DNA from: Rhynchonema sp. JSB1_4
Lineage: Eukaryota; Nematoda; Chromadorea; Monhysterida; Xyalidae
DNA length: 64,000 bases
Assembly: GCA_030248065.1 (NCBI GenBank)
Contig: JASAMV010001788.1
Coordinates: forward strand, 1 to 64,000
Direction of reading: 5' to 3'
Shown here in pieces: positions 25,343-37,200 of the stretch; position 1 is the first letter of the stretch, and each line of letters begins with the position of its first letter. A model generated the notes under the pieces. The model did no database searches and was not told the origin of the DNA. It worked only from the letters and a program-made list of their open reading frames with translations. The translations under genes and the position numbers were made by a program.

Positions 25343-26250
25343 GATGATGCAAGTCGTCTGTGTTGGAAGATGAGAAATGCTCGTGTACGATCGTCGAGAA
25401 ATCGATGCTGTCAGATGAAGGAATGATTTTGGTTTCTGGTTTAGATCGTGAGAACGACAGAGTTTCGATTTTGGAGCGCGGGGGAACATTTCGGATGACC
25501 ATCCTCAAGGGTTCCTGCGGGTTATACCTATACGTCCACCCAACAGTTTGCTTCCATGTAAACCTTTTCATTACATTTTTCTTTTAAACCCACTCTTTGA
25601 CAATCAAGCAAACTATAAATTGCTCCAAAGTCTAAAGCAGTCGTATTTTAACCCAAATTCTGAATTCGTTCGTTACCACCGAGCTCGAAAATGAGCTCGA
25701 CTATTGGACGGTACAAAATGGATGAAAGAGAACGCTACATTTCAAGGGACGCGGAGCAGAGGTCGCAAACCCGGCCCGGCCCGCCCGAGCCCCCAAATCT
25801 CCCCCGGCCCGAATTTTTGGCTCAGACCCAATTTTTGTCATGACGTTTGCGATTTTTTAGCCTATTTTTTGGGTTGAAAATTCATTGTTTTCCATGAAAA
25901 AGTCGTCAGATAGACAATACCAATGGTGTAGCAGGGGAGGGGGTCCCCCTTGGTACAGCAGGTTAGATAGATTGACGCTCCATCTTGGTACATAACAGTA
26001 GCAGTACAGTAGGTAGGTCGCCGCCCGGCGGCTGGTACAGTAAGTTGCGATCTTTGGCTCAAAATGGTATAAAATCGGCATTTTTCACTCCAAATCGGCG
26101 AAAAATCGCGCGCTACGCGCGAAATGAGCGTTTTAGAGTGCATTTTCATCAATATTTGGACCTAAAAATTTTTGTTCCCACCGGTACAGTAGGAGGTAGG
26201 TTGCCGCCCCACCAGTGTAGTTCCTGGTCCGGAGGGGGAACAGGCGGTAC

Positions 26251-27088
26251 CAGTGTTGGAGGTGGGGGGGGTTTGGAGGGGGTAGCCCCCCAGTACAGTA
26301 GGTATCCCCCTCGCCTGGTGCTGGTACAGTAGGTATCCCCCCGATGTTTGGCATGGTACAGTAGGTATCCCCCCGATTTTCACCCCGGTACAGTGGGTAT
26401 CCCCCCCCGATTTTGCCCCAAAAGTGCCAATTTTTGACCGAAATGGCCAAAATTAGTGTAAAATCAGTGGTTTTTACCTCAAATTACCCAAAATTCATTC
26501 GCGCGTTACGCGCGCAAATACTACGTTTTCACACGATTCCACACATAATAAACACATTAAAAATTTTCACCCGTAAACCTAACCCCCCCTCTCCAGTGCT
26601 GGGGCTGGGGGGGGGGGGGTGGGGGGGTCCCCCCCCAATGGTACCCGACCCGCCCCGGCCTGGTACGCTACCCCCCTACCCGCCCCGCTCTGGTACCCTG
26701 CCCCCCTACCCGCCCCGCCCTGGTACCCTACCCGCCCCGATTTTTACCCCCAAAATGCCCATTTTTCGGTCAAAAATGTCCCAATTTCGACCGAAAACCC
26801 TAAATAGTGCAAAAAATTTCGCGCTGCGCGCGATATATGTACTTCTTAGTACATAAAAACAGGCACGCTAAAAAACTTGTGTTGTACCCTACCCGCCCCG
26901 AAAAATCTTCCCCCCTCCCCCCCAAACCGGATTTCCCCCCCCCCCCAAGATCCCAGGTACACTACCCCCTACCCGCCCCGGATTTTTCCACCTATGTACC
27001 CTACCCGCCCCGCAAAAGTAGCCACAGCACTGCCCCTCTCCGAGCGTGGTACAGTAGGTATATCCCCTCCTGAGTACCTCCAACACTG
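26251..27088. mobile_element. hAT-like MITE, family C, inserted in A
   Basis: Ends CAGTGTTGGAGGT and GTACCTCCAACACTG. The 8-bp duplication GGCGGTAC is perfect (26243-26250 and 27089-27096). The interior carries the reverse-oriented GGTACAGTAGGTATCCCCC array and the GCGCGTTACGCGCG palindrome, as in the copy at 4195-4629. It is interrupted by element B at 26594. Confidence 0.88.
26594..27032. mobile_element. hAT-like MITE, family B, innermost (439 bp), inserted in C
   Basis: Left end CAGTGCTGGGGCTGGG and right end AAAAGTAGCCACAGCACTG. The 8-bp duplication CCCCTCTC is perfect (26586-26593 and 27033-27040). Sub-terminal TGGTACCCTACCCGCCCCG-type units recur near both ends, and the centre carries GCGCTGCGCGCG. 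It is uninterrupted, and so the youngest of the five nested hAT-like insertions. Confidence 0.88.
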
Positions 27089-27221
27089 GGCGGTACCCCC
27101 TTTTTTTGGAGGGGGAACAGACGTACCCACCTGGGGGGAAGGGGGGAGGGACCCGGAAGGGGGGGAGGACCCAAATTTGGAGAAAAGTCATTTTTTGAGG
27201 TCGAAAATTTGGCTCATTTTT

Positions 27222-27412
27222 GGGGAACGCTTAGTGTGGACCGCTGGACCGCTGATCGTAGGTTTTAGCTACGGTAGATTCAACACGTCAACATAGCTAC
27301 CGTAACCTGTTGCCGATAGCGGTCTAATGCGCGGTTACAGCCAGCGGATAATTCCCACTACCGTAACCCAAACCTACGATCAGCGGTCCAGCGGTCCACA
27401 CTAAGCGGCCCC
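27222..27412. mobile_element. Palindromic MITE (191 bp), family F, inserted in element A
   Basis: The inverted arms of about 40 bp contain CTTAGTGTGGACCGCTGGAC and CGCTGATCGTAGGTTT with complements at the right end. The flanks share a 7-bp repeat, CATTTTT (27215-27221 and 27413-27419). The centre has a second, smaller inverted pair, GCTACGGTAG / CTACCGTA. It is non-coding and unrelated in sequence to the hAT-like families. Confidence 0.8.
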
Positions 27413-27969
27413 CATTTTTGTCCCTTTTAGGAAAAAAATCTCAACAAAAAAGGTATTTTGGCGATTTTTGACGACATTGACCTAAAAATCACTCATTTTA
27501 GGCCTAAAAATGTCTATTTTAGGCCAAAATTTGCCTATTTTAGGTAAAAATTTAGGGGAGCAGACGTACCCGGAGGGGGAACAGTGGGGCAGGCGTACCA
27601 TGGAGGGGGAACAGACGTACCCGAGGGGGGACCCCCCTCCCCCCAGGAACTACACTGCGCCCCACATTTTTGGTGGTACAGTAGGTTGCCGCCCCGCCTG
27701 GGTAGCACACCACTGGACAATACTGATCACTTACTTGCCGAATCCGTCAGAAATTTTAGTATTTTTGACAAAAAAAATCCCTACTTTTTCAGTTCAGAGA
27801 AGCTTCGGGCCGGGGTGCCCGGCCCGACCCTCCAAATCTCCGGCCCGGCCCGAGCCAAAAGCCCAAAATCGCAGCCCGGCCCGAGCTCGGGCCGGCCCGA
27901 TTGCGACCTCTGACGCGGAGATATAATTCACACAAAAGCTTTCGCCAAAAAATAGGTTCAGAAACCGGA

Positions 27970-28214
27970 TTCCCCCCAAAATTCGGTGTGTTTTTTACCT
28001 CAAATTACTCACAATTCGCGCGCTACGCGCGCAAATACTACGTTTTCACACGATTCCACACATAACAAAAACATTAAAAATTTTCACCCAAAAACCTAAC
28101 TCCCCCCAAACCCCCATAGGTACATAACCCCCAGGCCATTGGCTTTGGTACAGTTAGGTATCCCCCTCTCCGAGCCCGGTACAGTAGGTATCCCCCTCCA
28201 GTACCTCCAACACT
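27970..28214. mobile_element. Truncated family C MITE
   Basis: From the GCGCGCTACGCGCGC palindrome (about 28017) to the right end CAGTACCTCCAACACTG the sequence matches the right half of family C. The left half is missing. Confidence 0.7.
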
Positions 28215-28229
28215 GCTACCTTAGATGTT

Positions 28230-28511
28230 GCTAAATCTGCCGCAATTTTTTGCCCATTTGGGATAAAAAAATACCGATTTTGAGTATGATTGTCAGGCCA
28301 ATGTTGTCATAATTCGCCAAAATACCCTTTTTATGAAGAGTTTTTTTCCAAAAAGGGCAAAAATTAGTCAAATTTTCTGCCTCATAAAGTGACTTTTTCT
28401 TGAATTTGAGTCTTTCCCCTTCCCCCCTCCTCTGGGGTACCCCACACTATCTCCCCATCCGAAAAAAACGGGTGGTCCGCTATCTCCCCCTCCAGACAAG
28501 GAACTACACTG
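28230..28511. mobile_element. Truncated family A MITE
   Basis: The sequence matches the complement of family A (CGCCAAAATACCC, CTATCTCCCC, GTCCGCTATCTCCCCCTCC) and ends AGGAACTACACTG. The other end is lost. It lies about 105 bp upstream of the UFL1 start. Confidence 0.7.
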
Positions 28512-28616
28512 ATAGGAGTGGGGGTTCATTTTCGTTTGTTGTATTTTACTGAAACACTTGCACCGTGAACGTGTTTCAGGTTACCATAAGGCAGTAATTG
28601 AAGCAAACAAGCTGCA

Positions 28617-31600
28617 ATGTCGAACTGGGAGGACATTCGCAAACTAGCCGCTGATCTTCAACGAGCTCAATTGGGCGCTGCAGCGAAAAAGTGAGCATGC
28701 ACATTGTTTTAGTCTCATGTTGGAATACAACACAATATTATGAGTTTGGTCTCGTAGACCTGTACGTGAGTGTTAGATCGAAGCTCGTGGATTGGTAACA
28801 GTTTAGACCGGTTTCTGACACTGTAAGGCCTTACGTTGAAGGCTTAGGCCTGAAAACACAAGTATGAGGGGTAAAACCCTTGCACAATTCATTTCCAAGG
28901 TATTTTTGGGGCATGTTTTCAGATTTCGGACAGCGAAAAATACAGCCCTCCTAGAAACCAGAACCCCCAAACAGTGTAGTGGCAGGCAAATGGTTGCAAG
29001 GTACCCTTGGGGGGATGGATCCAGATGGTTGCAAGGTACCCCCTACCCAGCCTCCAGAAGGTTGCAAGGTACCCCTGAGGTCCGAAAAGGGGTGTTTTTT
29101 GCATGCATAATATTGCAAAAAGTTGCCAAAAAATAGGTATTTTTTTTCATTTTGGCCGAAAATTAGCCTAAAATTGCTGTTATATGGTGGTTGCGATTTT
29201 TGGTGTTTTGAGGTCGAAAAACACCCATTTTTGCGTATGAAAACCACAAATTGATGGTTGCGGGGTACCCTCCGGGATGGTTGCAAGGTACCTAACCTAC
29301 CCTTCCCCATCCCCCTTAGGGGGATCCCCCCAGCCGCCACACTGCCCCCAAATGCAACCGCCCTTGTATTCTAGGGAATACGGTATGCCTAAGCTACATA
29401 GATATAGGGGACAAAGTGCCAATATTGACAGCTCAAGACGCGTGACGTTGAAGTAAGAAATCCACTATTGCGCTTTGCTCACTAAAAAGAGACGATTGAA
29501 CTGACTGAAAAGAGAAGGGATGGAACGTTTGGATGCGTGAGCATGGAGATACAGATAATTGGTGGCAAAAACTATAGAATTAAACAAACTTATGCGCCTT
29601 CGCCTTGCCTAATTTCATTCATGAGCTTGAAATGCTTACCTACCCTGAATTTCAGGTTGAACGATCAGAATTGCATCGAAGTTGTTGCAAAGCTAATTGA
29701 TCTTCGTTTGGTTGATCTTGTGTTTACGACAGACGGCAAAGAATACGTGACGAAAGATTATCTGAACACACAAATCAAAAACGAATGCGTGGGAAATAAA
29801 GGCGAGTGCTGCGATTTGCTTGTTGAAATTGAAAAAGTGGTCAGGAATCATGATGTCGGTTTGTTGATGACTTGTTAATTCTAGGTCGCATCAGTCTGGT
29901 TGAGCTGTCACAATTGCTCAACATCGACTATCAACGCATCGAGAACCATTGCCTGGACATCACAAAGTCCGACTCGAGCTTCATTCTTTCCGTTGGACAG
30001 TTGTTGTGCAGGTGAGATTGAGGTGCTCTGTGGTCGAGTTAGCCAGAAAATAAGATGCAATAAAAATATGAAAATTGCCGGTGTCAGTACTTGCAAGTAC
30101 AATCAAACATTTTGCACACCAATCTCAGGGACTATCTCAATTCAATCTGTGCCGAAATCAATGACCGGTTGCAAGACGATGGCAGATTGAGCATATCGAC
30201 CGTCACCAAATCCTATGATCTTCCATCCAAACTCTTGATCACATCCATTCATGAATCGCTGGGTCTGTTCCTGTTTCGTCGATCAAATTAAAATAAGTTT
30301 TGTAAAAAAATGAGTCGATGGTTTGTTGACAGGCTCAATCATCAAAGGCCATACTGATCGCGATGATTCGACAGTGCTCTACACGGACGCGTATGTTGAA
30401 CGACAAACGGCTGTAATTCGCGGTGCCATGTGTTCTTTAACAAAGTTAGCTATCTTGTTGTTTTTGATTCACAAGTTTATGATCATTTTGAGCAGTGATG
30501 TAGTTGGTCCGAGCAAGAAAGCTAGCTAGCTGGAGGGGTACGGCGCAAGAAAGCTAGCTAGCTAGCCGGGTACCCCGATTTGGGGGGGGTATTGGTCCAG
30601 AAGCCAAAAACAGGGGTGTAAAAATTGGTCGAAATTATGCTAAAATAAGCCTTAAAATGCGTATTTTTGTGCTCGTGTGAGAAAATTTGACCGAATTTGA
30701 CCATTTTGGCCCATAAAATGGTCATTTTGGCACTAAAATCAACACTTTATTAACTTGGTGACCGGAGCAAGAAAGCTAGCTAGCCAGTTTGGGGGGGTAT
30801 GGGTTTCGGAGCAAGAAAGCTACCTAGCAGTTGGGGGGGTAATACCCCCCATACCCCCCCCAACCACATCACTGATTTTGAGACATTTCAACGATCAAAT
30901 TGCAGACCAACGGCCATACAACGACTGGTGAATGAGAACGACATTCGTGCGAACATGTTCTTTTCGTGTTTCGACCAACTTGTGGCCGATGGACTCATCA
31001 AAGGTCAACTGACGGGCGGACGCACGGTCGAACGCGCTGTGTTTATACCCGATATTTATCAGAAATTGGTGAAGGCATACGGTGTGGAGACGTTTGAACA
31101 GAATGGATACCTTGGTTAGTTGTCCTTTGATGAGTGATTCGTCTCACAACCTTTCGTGAAGCTTATCCCCATTTTCAGACTTTGGTCATCTGAAGCGTCT
31201 CGGTGTCCAAGGCGGATCCCAATTGGACACGTATCTCCGTGAATGTATCCCGTCACGTGAGCTGCAAGCGGCCGTACAACTTGATTCATGTGTTCTCTCG
31301 CAGCGCGTCTGGCATCAAATTGAGCTCGCTGCACATGGACAAATGCGGCAACATAATTTCATTGTTGTTGGTTGGTGTTCTCTGTTTTTTTAGCCCCAAC
31401 AGGTGTAATTGCTGAGATTTCTTGCTAATTCAGGCGGTCATCTGCCCACAACCGATTTGCAAACGCCGGCCAATTCGAAACAAGCCGCCGAGCGGTTGCA
31501 GAAAGAGAACAACGCCAATGTTAGTGCCGGAGATCAAAGCACGGAGCAATGGAGATTGGTGGCTGATGATATGCTCTATAATGATCAGGTTGGTATTCGG

Positions 31601-33929
31601 ATTATTTGGATAGAAATGAATTGAATGTATTACGTGGTCATTGCCAGATATCGACAATGGCACTGCGATTTGTTGAGCCGCTGCTTCGAGAAAAGGTCGA
31701 CCGGGAAGGTCCGAACATGATCAAAGCCGTTAAACGCAATCAGTTGACTGATATGACAGCTAAACCACAAACTGAACCGGTGGCTGACAGTGGGAAGAAA
31801 GTTAGAACATTGCGCTTTTCATGCAAACACACTGGGAGATCCCATCCAGTTTGGTGATCCGATAGATTTTGGTTTGGTCGCGTAATTTTTTAAGCTGGTT
31901 ATTTCATCAAGACAATAGTAGTGATAAAAAATTGATCTCAATTTATTTAAGGGCAAGAAGCGCGGTGGCAAGAAGAAAGGTGGCGGTGGTGATGATTCGG
32001 CAACTGCAAGCACGACAGCTGATGATCAGTCTGCGATCTCGTTCGAATTCATGTCCGAAGTCGAGCTATTGGATTGTCTGCAAGCACACGACGAAGCGTT
32101 CGGTGAATGTCCCGTGGAAATACTACAGGTTTGTGTTGTGACAAAGTTTCGACTGGTTTCTGCGAGTGTTTTCTCTGATTGGGGCGGCAGCAGACGTAAC
32201 TGTATATCCAGTTGGCTTTTTTTTAGAAATCCGGCACATTTCGATTTCAATTGATACCGATGCCAGTAATTTCAACTCGAGTAAAGCTTGTTCCCAGATG
32301 ACTAATAAACAACTTTGGTGAAATCAGAGGCGTCATCAGATCTCGATCTATCTTTCGTGCAAGAACTGACGTGTGGCCAAGCCCCAACCGATCACGATGT
32401 TCCATGCCGGGTTCTAATTGTAACCATCCTCAACGCTTTTTTATATTCAAATGAAACCTAGTTGCCGTGGGCACGTACAACTTGAAAATTCTGCGCGCCA
32501 GATTTCAATTTTTGGTTAAATTTTGTCGATAAAAGCCGCTAATCATCCTCCGGTGTACTGCAGGCCACCGTCGATACGATTCTGCCACGTCTGAATGCTG
32601 AATATCGCGACAAGCTGCAGTCGGTGGTGCTGAGCTCGCAGGCCGACGATGCGCAACAGCACAAACGGTCGCATGTCGAATTTCAGGAACAATTCAGGAA
32701 ATTGTACCACAGCATTTGTGTGTTCGAGACGAGCACTGCATCATTTGACGGTTTGTAGTTCATGTGGATGGACTGATGTCAAACTTGGTCTTTCTTTGCT
32801 GTCGGTCAAAGGTGACTTCTGCACTGATGATGTTCCGAGACTTTTTGATGCTGGTACCGCTAATCAGTCAGAGTTTTCGTTGTGTATGAGCCGCCTGGGA
32901 ACGTCGAGTCATGCTACAGCACTGGACAAGTCATGGCCGAACCAATCACCGAGTTTGACAAACCCGTTATTTTTTAAAAGAATTTGTGCAAGTTGTGTAT
33001 TTTCTTCTCTAATTCCTTAGAGGACACCGCCGAACAACTGTGTCAATTGTTGCAACGCACATTGTGCACGGACGCTGCCAACATGGCACTGGCATTCATG
33101 ACCCAACAACAGAATGTGGCTGCGATGAATGCCAAGGCACGCACGGAGGCCATTCAGGTTAGATTGGTGAATATTTTGTTGTTTTGTTTTTTATTTGTCA
33201 TTCTTCATCTTTGTTAATGGGTGCTTTCCGTGCTTTTTTCTTGTTTTTGACGTGGTGAGAAATTCAATGCAGGCATTACCGTCGGCAGCGGCACGGGAGG
33301 CGTTCACGAATTTATATCAAATGGTCGGATCAAAGAAGCCGAATCTTGATCAATGGTTGGTGTTCTGTTTTCTGTTGTGTTTTATGGACTTTTCTTATGG
33401 TTTTATTTCCTGTTCTTTATTGACTAGTTCTTGTTTGACGATTTTTAGGCACGATGCTGTTCAAGCCGTTGCTGAGCCGGCAGTTTGTGCGCTGAACTTG
33501 AAGCAGCCGGATAAGAGAACAAGGTTTGTGACTTTTCGGTCATGAAATTTCAAGCAAGTCTTTTGCAATTTTACTGCGTATTTTACACAATTTAGGGCCG
33601 ATATTCTTAGCGCGTACACAAGCGAGCTGCAAAGCCAACTGGAATCTTCCGATGATCCGGCCAGCGGTCTGCTGCTGGCGTTGTTATTCATACTTGCATC
33701 GAAACATCAGCTGGCTGTGCATGCGACTGGCAAATTCGTGCCGACATTGGTCACATTTGTGCGACCCGCCTTGGAGAAACAGGATCGTCAGGATTTGGTG
33801 TCGGTTATTGTCGATACTCAATCGTTGGTGGTGAAATGTATGAAGTCACAGGATGAAAACATAAAAGAAATGTTGAGGGGCAAATTTGAGGCGTTGAAAT
33901 TGATGGTTCTTGAACAGCGAGAGGCTTAG
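28617..33929 (+). CDS. UFL1: E3 UFM1-protein ligase 1 homolog
   Basis: UFL1 transfers the ubiquitin-like modifier UFM1 to targets at the endoplasmic reticulum and ribosome. Fifteen exons: 28617-28690, 29656-29801, 29885-30011, 30129-30262, 30333-30444, 30906-31114, 31179-31370, 31434-31588, 31648-31800, 31952-32128, 32564-32750, 33021-33157, 33273-33355, 33449-33523, 33596-33929 (2295 nt, 764 residues; human 794). The start MSNWEDIRKLAADLQRAQLG matches the conserved N-terminus. Further landmarks are DRLQDDGRLSISTVTKSYDL, VIRGAM then KPTAIQRLVNEND, GGRTVERAVFIPDIYQKLVK, a Lys/Gly-rich linker GKKRGGKKKGGGGDD and the C-terminal helical repeat region. Intron 2 is GC-AG (AAAG|gcgagt), which is the only splice giving the conserved NKGRISLVEL. 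Introns 1 and 5 each carry a hAT-like MITE. UFL1 lacks the usual E3 catalytic folds in all species. Confidence 0.96.
28972..29344. mobile_element. hAT-like MITE in UFL1 intron 1 (373 bp), family I
   Basis: Left end CAGTGTAGTGGCAGG and right end CAGCCGCCACACTG. The 8-bp duplication CCCCCAAA is perfect (28964-28971 and 29345-29352). The unit ATGGTTGCAAGGTACC recurs about five times near the two ends. It is non-coding. Confidence 0.86.
30493..30874. mobile_element. hAT-like MITE in UFL1 intron 5 (382 bp), family J
   Basis: Left end CAGTGATGTAGTTGG and right end CCAACCACATCACTG. The 8-bp duplication ATTTTGAG is perfect (30485-30492 and 30875-30882). GAGCAAGAAAGCTAGCTAGC-type units are reiterated at both ends. 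It is a sister copy of 56866-57239. Confidence 0.9.
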
Positions 33930-34296
33930 GATATTTATGTGTAAAATTCCCCTATTTTAGTTGAATTTTTATTACAAGTATACAGTAGGCACTATGTTGA
34001 TTCTTCCTTGACTCCTGCAGAGATATTATTTCTCTCTCTTTTCGCTTTTTTATCTCCTATCGCTGTGATCTGGCTCGTTGTGGGGGTTGAACTTCTCTGT
34101 TTGATATTTATTGTGATAAAATCTTCCGACTTTCTGCTTGGGTTGATGTCTGTGTTCTTTGATCCAGTATTGATTCTGGGCTGGTTTGTCTGTTCAACCA
34201 GTTATTTCAGTTGTCACACTCTTGTCCTTGTGGTCAGATTAATTGCGAAACTTGAACTGTTTACTTTCCGCTTTGATCACCCAGTTCATTGTCATC

Positions 34297-37200
34297 ATGT
34301 TGTCTGACATGCAAGATATCATGGGCGGTGGACCAACACCATCGACCGGGAAGACTGATGCGCCGCTCAGCATTGAGTCATTGGTTGCCGCTCAGTCAAC
34401 GTCGTCGCACAAAAAGGTCGGTTGAGTGGTGCGTGAGCGTGATTAGCACACGCATTCTTCTCATAGCTCGGGTTGACGTTGTTCGCTGTGATCGAATCGG
34501 CTATTTTTCAAAGATCTGAACTTTGTACATAAATGCTCACGCTCAATTTGGAGACCATAGGTAATTGACAATCAAACGCGCTTGAAACCCATGTTCCCCG
34601 TTCACAATTTGTTTATATCAATTTTTTGCTTGCTAGGCTTTTTGTTTGCGGTTTTATCGCTATTTTGTCTCCCACTCGGCCAACAAATTCTCTAAATCAG
34701 ACAACTCTGTAAATTAGCTGAGTGCAAGACATTCAAATTGGAAAACTGAAATCGATTACAGCTGTTCTTTCTGTCTAATGTTGAGTCAACATGTTATCCC
34801 GTCCCCAAGTTCACATCGTTAAATTTTTTTCAGAAAGGGCCACCATTGCCACCCGGTGTGCCGGCGAAACGACCCGACGGCATGGCCCAGGAATTGTGGC
34901 GTTTGTTGGATCGTGACAAGCCGAGTGACGTTCTGGATCTGGCTCCATTGGCTCCGTCCTACACGGGCGCTGTGTCACATGTCGGCGGATACAAACACAA
35001 GAAAGCGCGATTCGGCAATAAACCCGTGAAAAAATGGGCCTGGACCACATTCACGAACTCTGCCAGAAATGTTGGTTTGCTAATCTGAAGATAAATTTGG
35101 TCGAAAGTCGCAAGCTTTGTCCATGCTTATTTTCAGGATAATCTTGAATTGGGTCATTGGCGACCGGTTGAAGAAATAGAAGAAGATAAGACCAAACCTT
35201 ACGCGTTCGCTCAGTTCAATAAGGTACGTGCGGTTTACGTATATGCAATTGCTGAGTTTTTTTTCGACATTTTCGTTTTCAGGGTTGTTGCTTTGAATTG
35301 TTGGTTTTAACTCGATGTCAGGTGCTTGATCTGCCGACGTACACAGACGATGAATATGCAGCTGCACTGACGTTATCTGACTGGACAAAGGACGAAACAG
35401 ATCATTTGATGGATCTATGTCGACGGTTTGACCTCAGGTTGGGGGGTGCAGATTTGTAATGAAACATCACATCAACGTCACCATTTTTAAATGTTGTCGC
35501 TGCGAATGTAGGTGGCCAATTGTGAAAGATCGCTGGGACGCTAAACGATTCACAAAAACGCGTTCAATGGAGGACCTCAAGGAGCGATACTACAATCTGT
35601 GCAATAAATTGATGAAGGTTGGTGATGTCCGTGAACTTTCTCTCTCCTTGGCGATTTATGTACCTTGCATTTGCTGTGGTTTTGTCTTTTGTGTGTTGTA
35701 CCTATTTTTAATCTCCGTGATTGTCCCACCCGGTCTTGTAACCCTGCTTTTACCTGCATGGTTTTATGCGTCATTGCGAGTAATAAAACAAAACAAACAA
35801 AGGTTGGTGTAACTGCTTGTCCCTGATTCATCAAGGGGTGCTTTAGTCGCGTTTTTTCATTACAGCATCGCAACCCGGTAGATTTTGACGAGAAGAGTCT
35901 GTTTCGATTCGACGCGGATCACGAGCGACGTCGGAAAGACCAACTGACCAAACTGTGGAATCGTACACCCGCGCAGATCAAGGAGGAGGAACGACTCGTA
36001 CAACAGCTGAAACGGATTGAGGCGCGAAAGAGGGAACGCGATCGGAAGGCACAGGATCTGCAGAAATTGATCACTGGTTAGTGGATTTCGACCAGCGTGA
36101 AAGTTGTTTTCGTGTACTTTTTGAAAAGCTTGTCAAAATTGAGGCGCTAGTTCTGTGAAAAGTACGATGCAAACGACAAGCGGACAAGTCCGCCTCCGTC
36201 AGCTGATGCAGCGTTCGCAGAAAAGTTGCAACATGCTCACCCATTTTCTCACTTGGTCGATCTGATTAGTGAAGTCTAGTTGGAATTCTACCAGTCAATA
36301 TATCTGCTCGCTCCCAAATTTGCAGCGAGCGATCGCGCCCCGGCCTCGCCCGCAGCCGTGAGTATCGCCGCAGCTGCTGCGTTGATGAAACAGAAGAAGA
36401 ACACGATTGGCTCGCAGAGCACGCCCAGGATCAGCGGTGTTGGTGCGACGTCTGGCGCTGCTGCACAAACGGTGCGTGTTTTGTTTTTTTGAAACATATT
36501 CACAAATTCACATATTCAAGCAGCTAGAAAGTGTGAACTGTGCAACAAATGTGCGTTTCCGTCGTCCTGTACGTTTTTTGTTGTTTCCACCGTCGAGCGG
36601 TGCACCAGGTGATCGTCAGCGCTGGGCTACGGCCAACTGTACCTTCATAAAATTGATCTCTTTTTCTGCTTTTTTCAGTCGGCCGATTCATTCGTCGGCA
36701 TTCGTTTCCCCGAACATCGTGGTGTCGGGCCGCATCTGCGAAGTGTTGAAATGAAATTGCCATCGATCGGACAGAAGAAGCAGAAGGCTGTTGAACAGGC
36801 GCTAGATCAACTGAAATTGGGTGTGTTTGCGTTGAGTACGTCTGCACTTTGGAACAGACTTTGTGCAGAATGGACATTTCTGTGATGCAGAGCACTTCCA
36901 ACCGGCCACCGAATCCATCTCCCGTACGTTCAACGAGCTTCGGTCGGACGTCGCACTGTTGTACGAACTGAAAACCGCGCTGGCCGCATGTGAGTATGAA
37001 CTGGAAACGTTGCGACACCAATACCAGGCTGCTACTGGACAGGTAAACGGCACTATTGTTTTGTTGTTCAAGTTCAGTTCCAGTTTCTATTGCGTAAGAA
37101 ACAACGCGGTATCGCCGACAACACGCATAACCTGGACAGTAACGACGAAACCAAAAAGAATTGCAAGCGTTTAGTGCGCCGATGAAAAGTTATGGATTGA

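Larger units (their letters stand above)
26213..27657. mobile_element. hAT-like MITE, family A, inserted in D
   Basis: Ends CAGTGTAGTTCCTGG and CCAGGAACTACACTG are the same as in the complete copy at 3642-4033. The 8-bp duplication CGCCCCAC is perfect (26205-26212 and 27658-27665). It is interrupted by element C at 26251 and by the palindromic element F at 27222. Confidence 0.88.
25921..27715. mobile_element. hAT-like MITE, family D, inserted in E
   Basis: Left end CAATGGTGTAGCAGGGG and right end CTGGGTAGCACACCACTG. The 8-bp duplication GACAATAC is perfect (25913-25920 and 27716-27723). Reiterated GGTACAGTAGGT motifs lie near both ends, and GCGCGCTACGCGCG palindrome at about 26107-26120 marks the centre. 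It is interrupted by element A at 26213. Confidence 0.87.
25757..27912. mobile_element. hAT-like MITE, family E, outermost host of a five-deep nest
   Basis: Ends are CAGAGGTCGCAAACCCGGCC and the complement-related GGCCCGATTGCGACCTCTG. Flanks carry a perfect 8-bp duplication, ACGCGGAG (25749-25756 and 27913-27920). Without the insertions the element is only about 350 bp. The CAGAGGTCGCAA terminus resembles the CAGxGGTC termini of hAT-Charlie-type elements. It was interrupted by element D at 25921. Confidence 0.88.
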
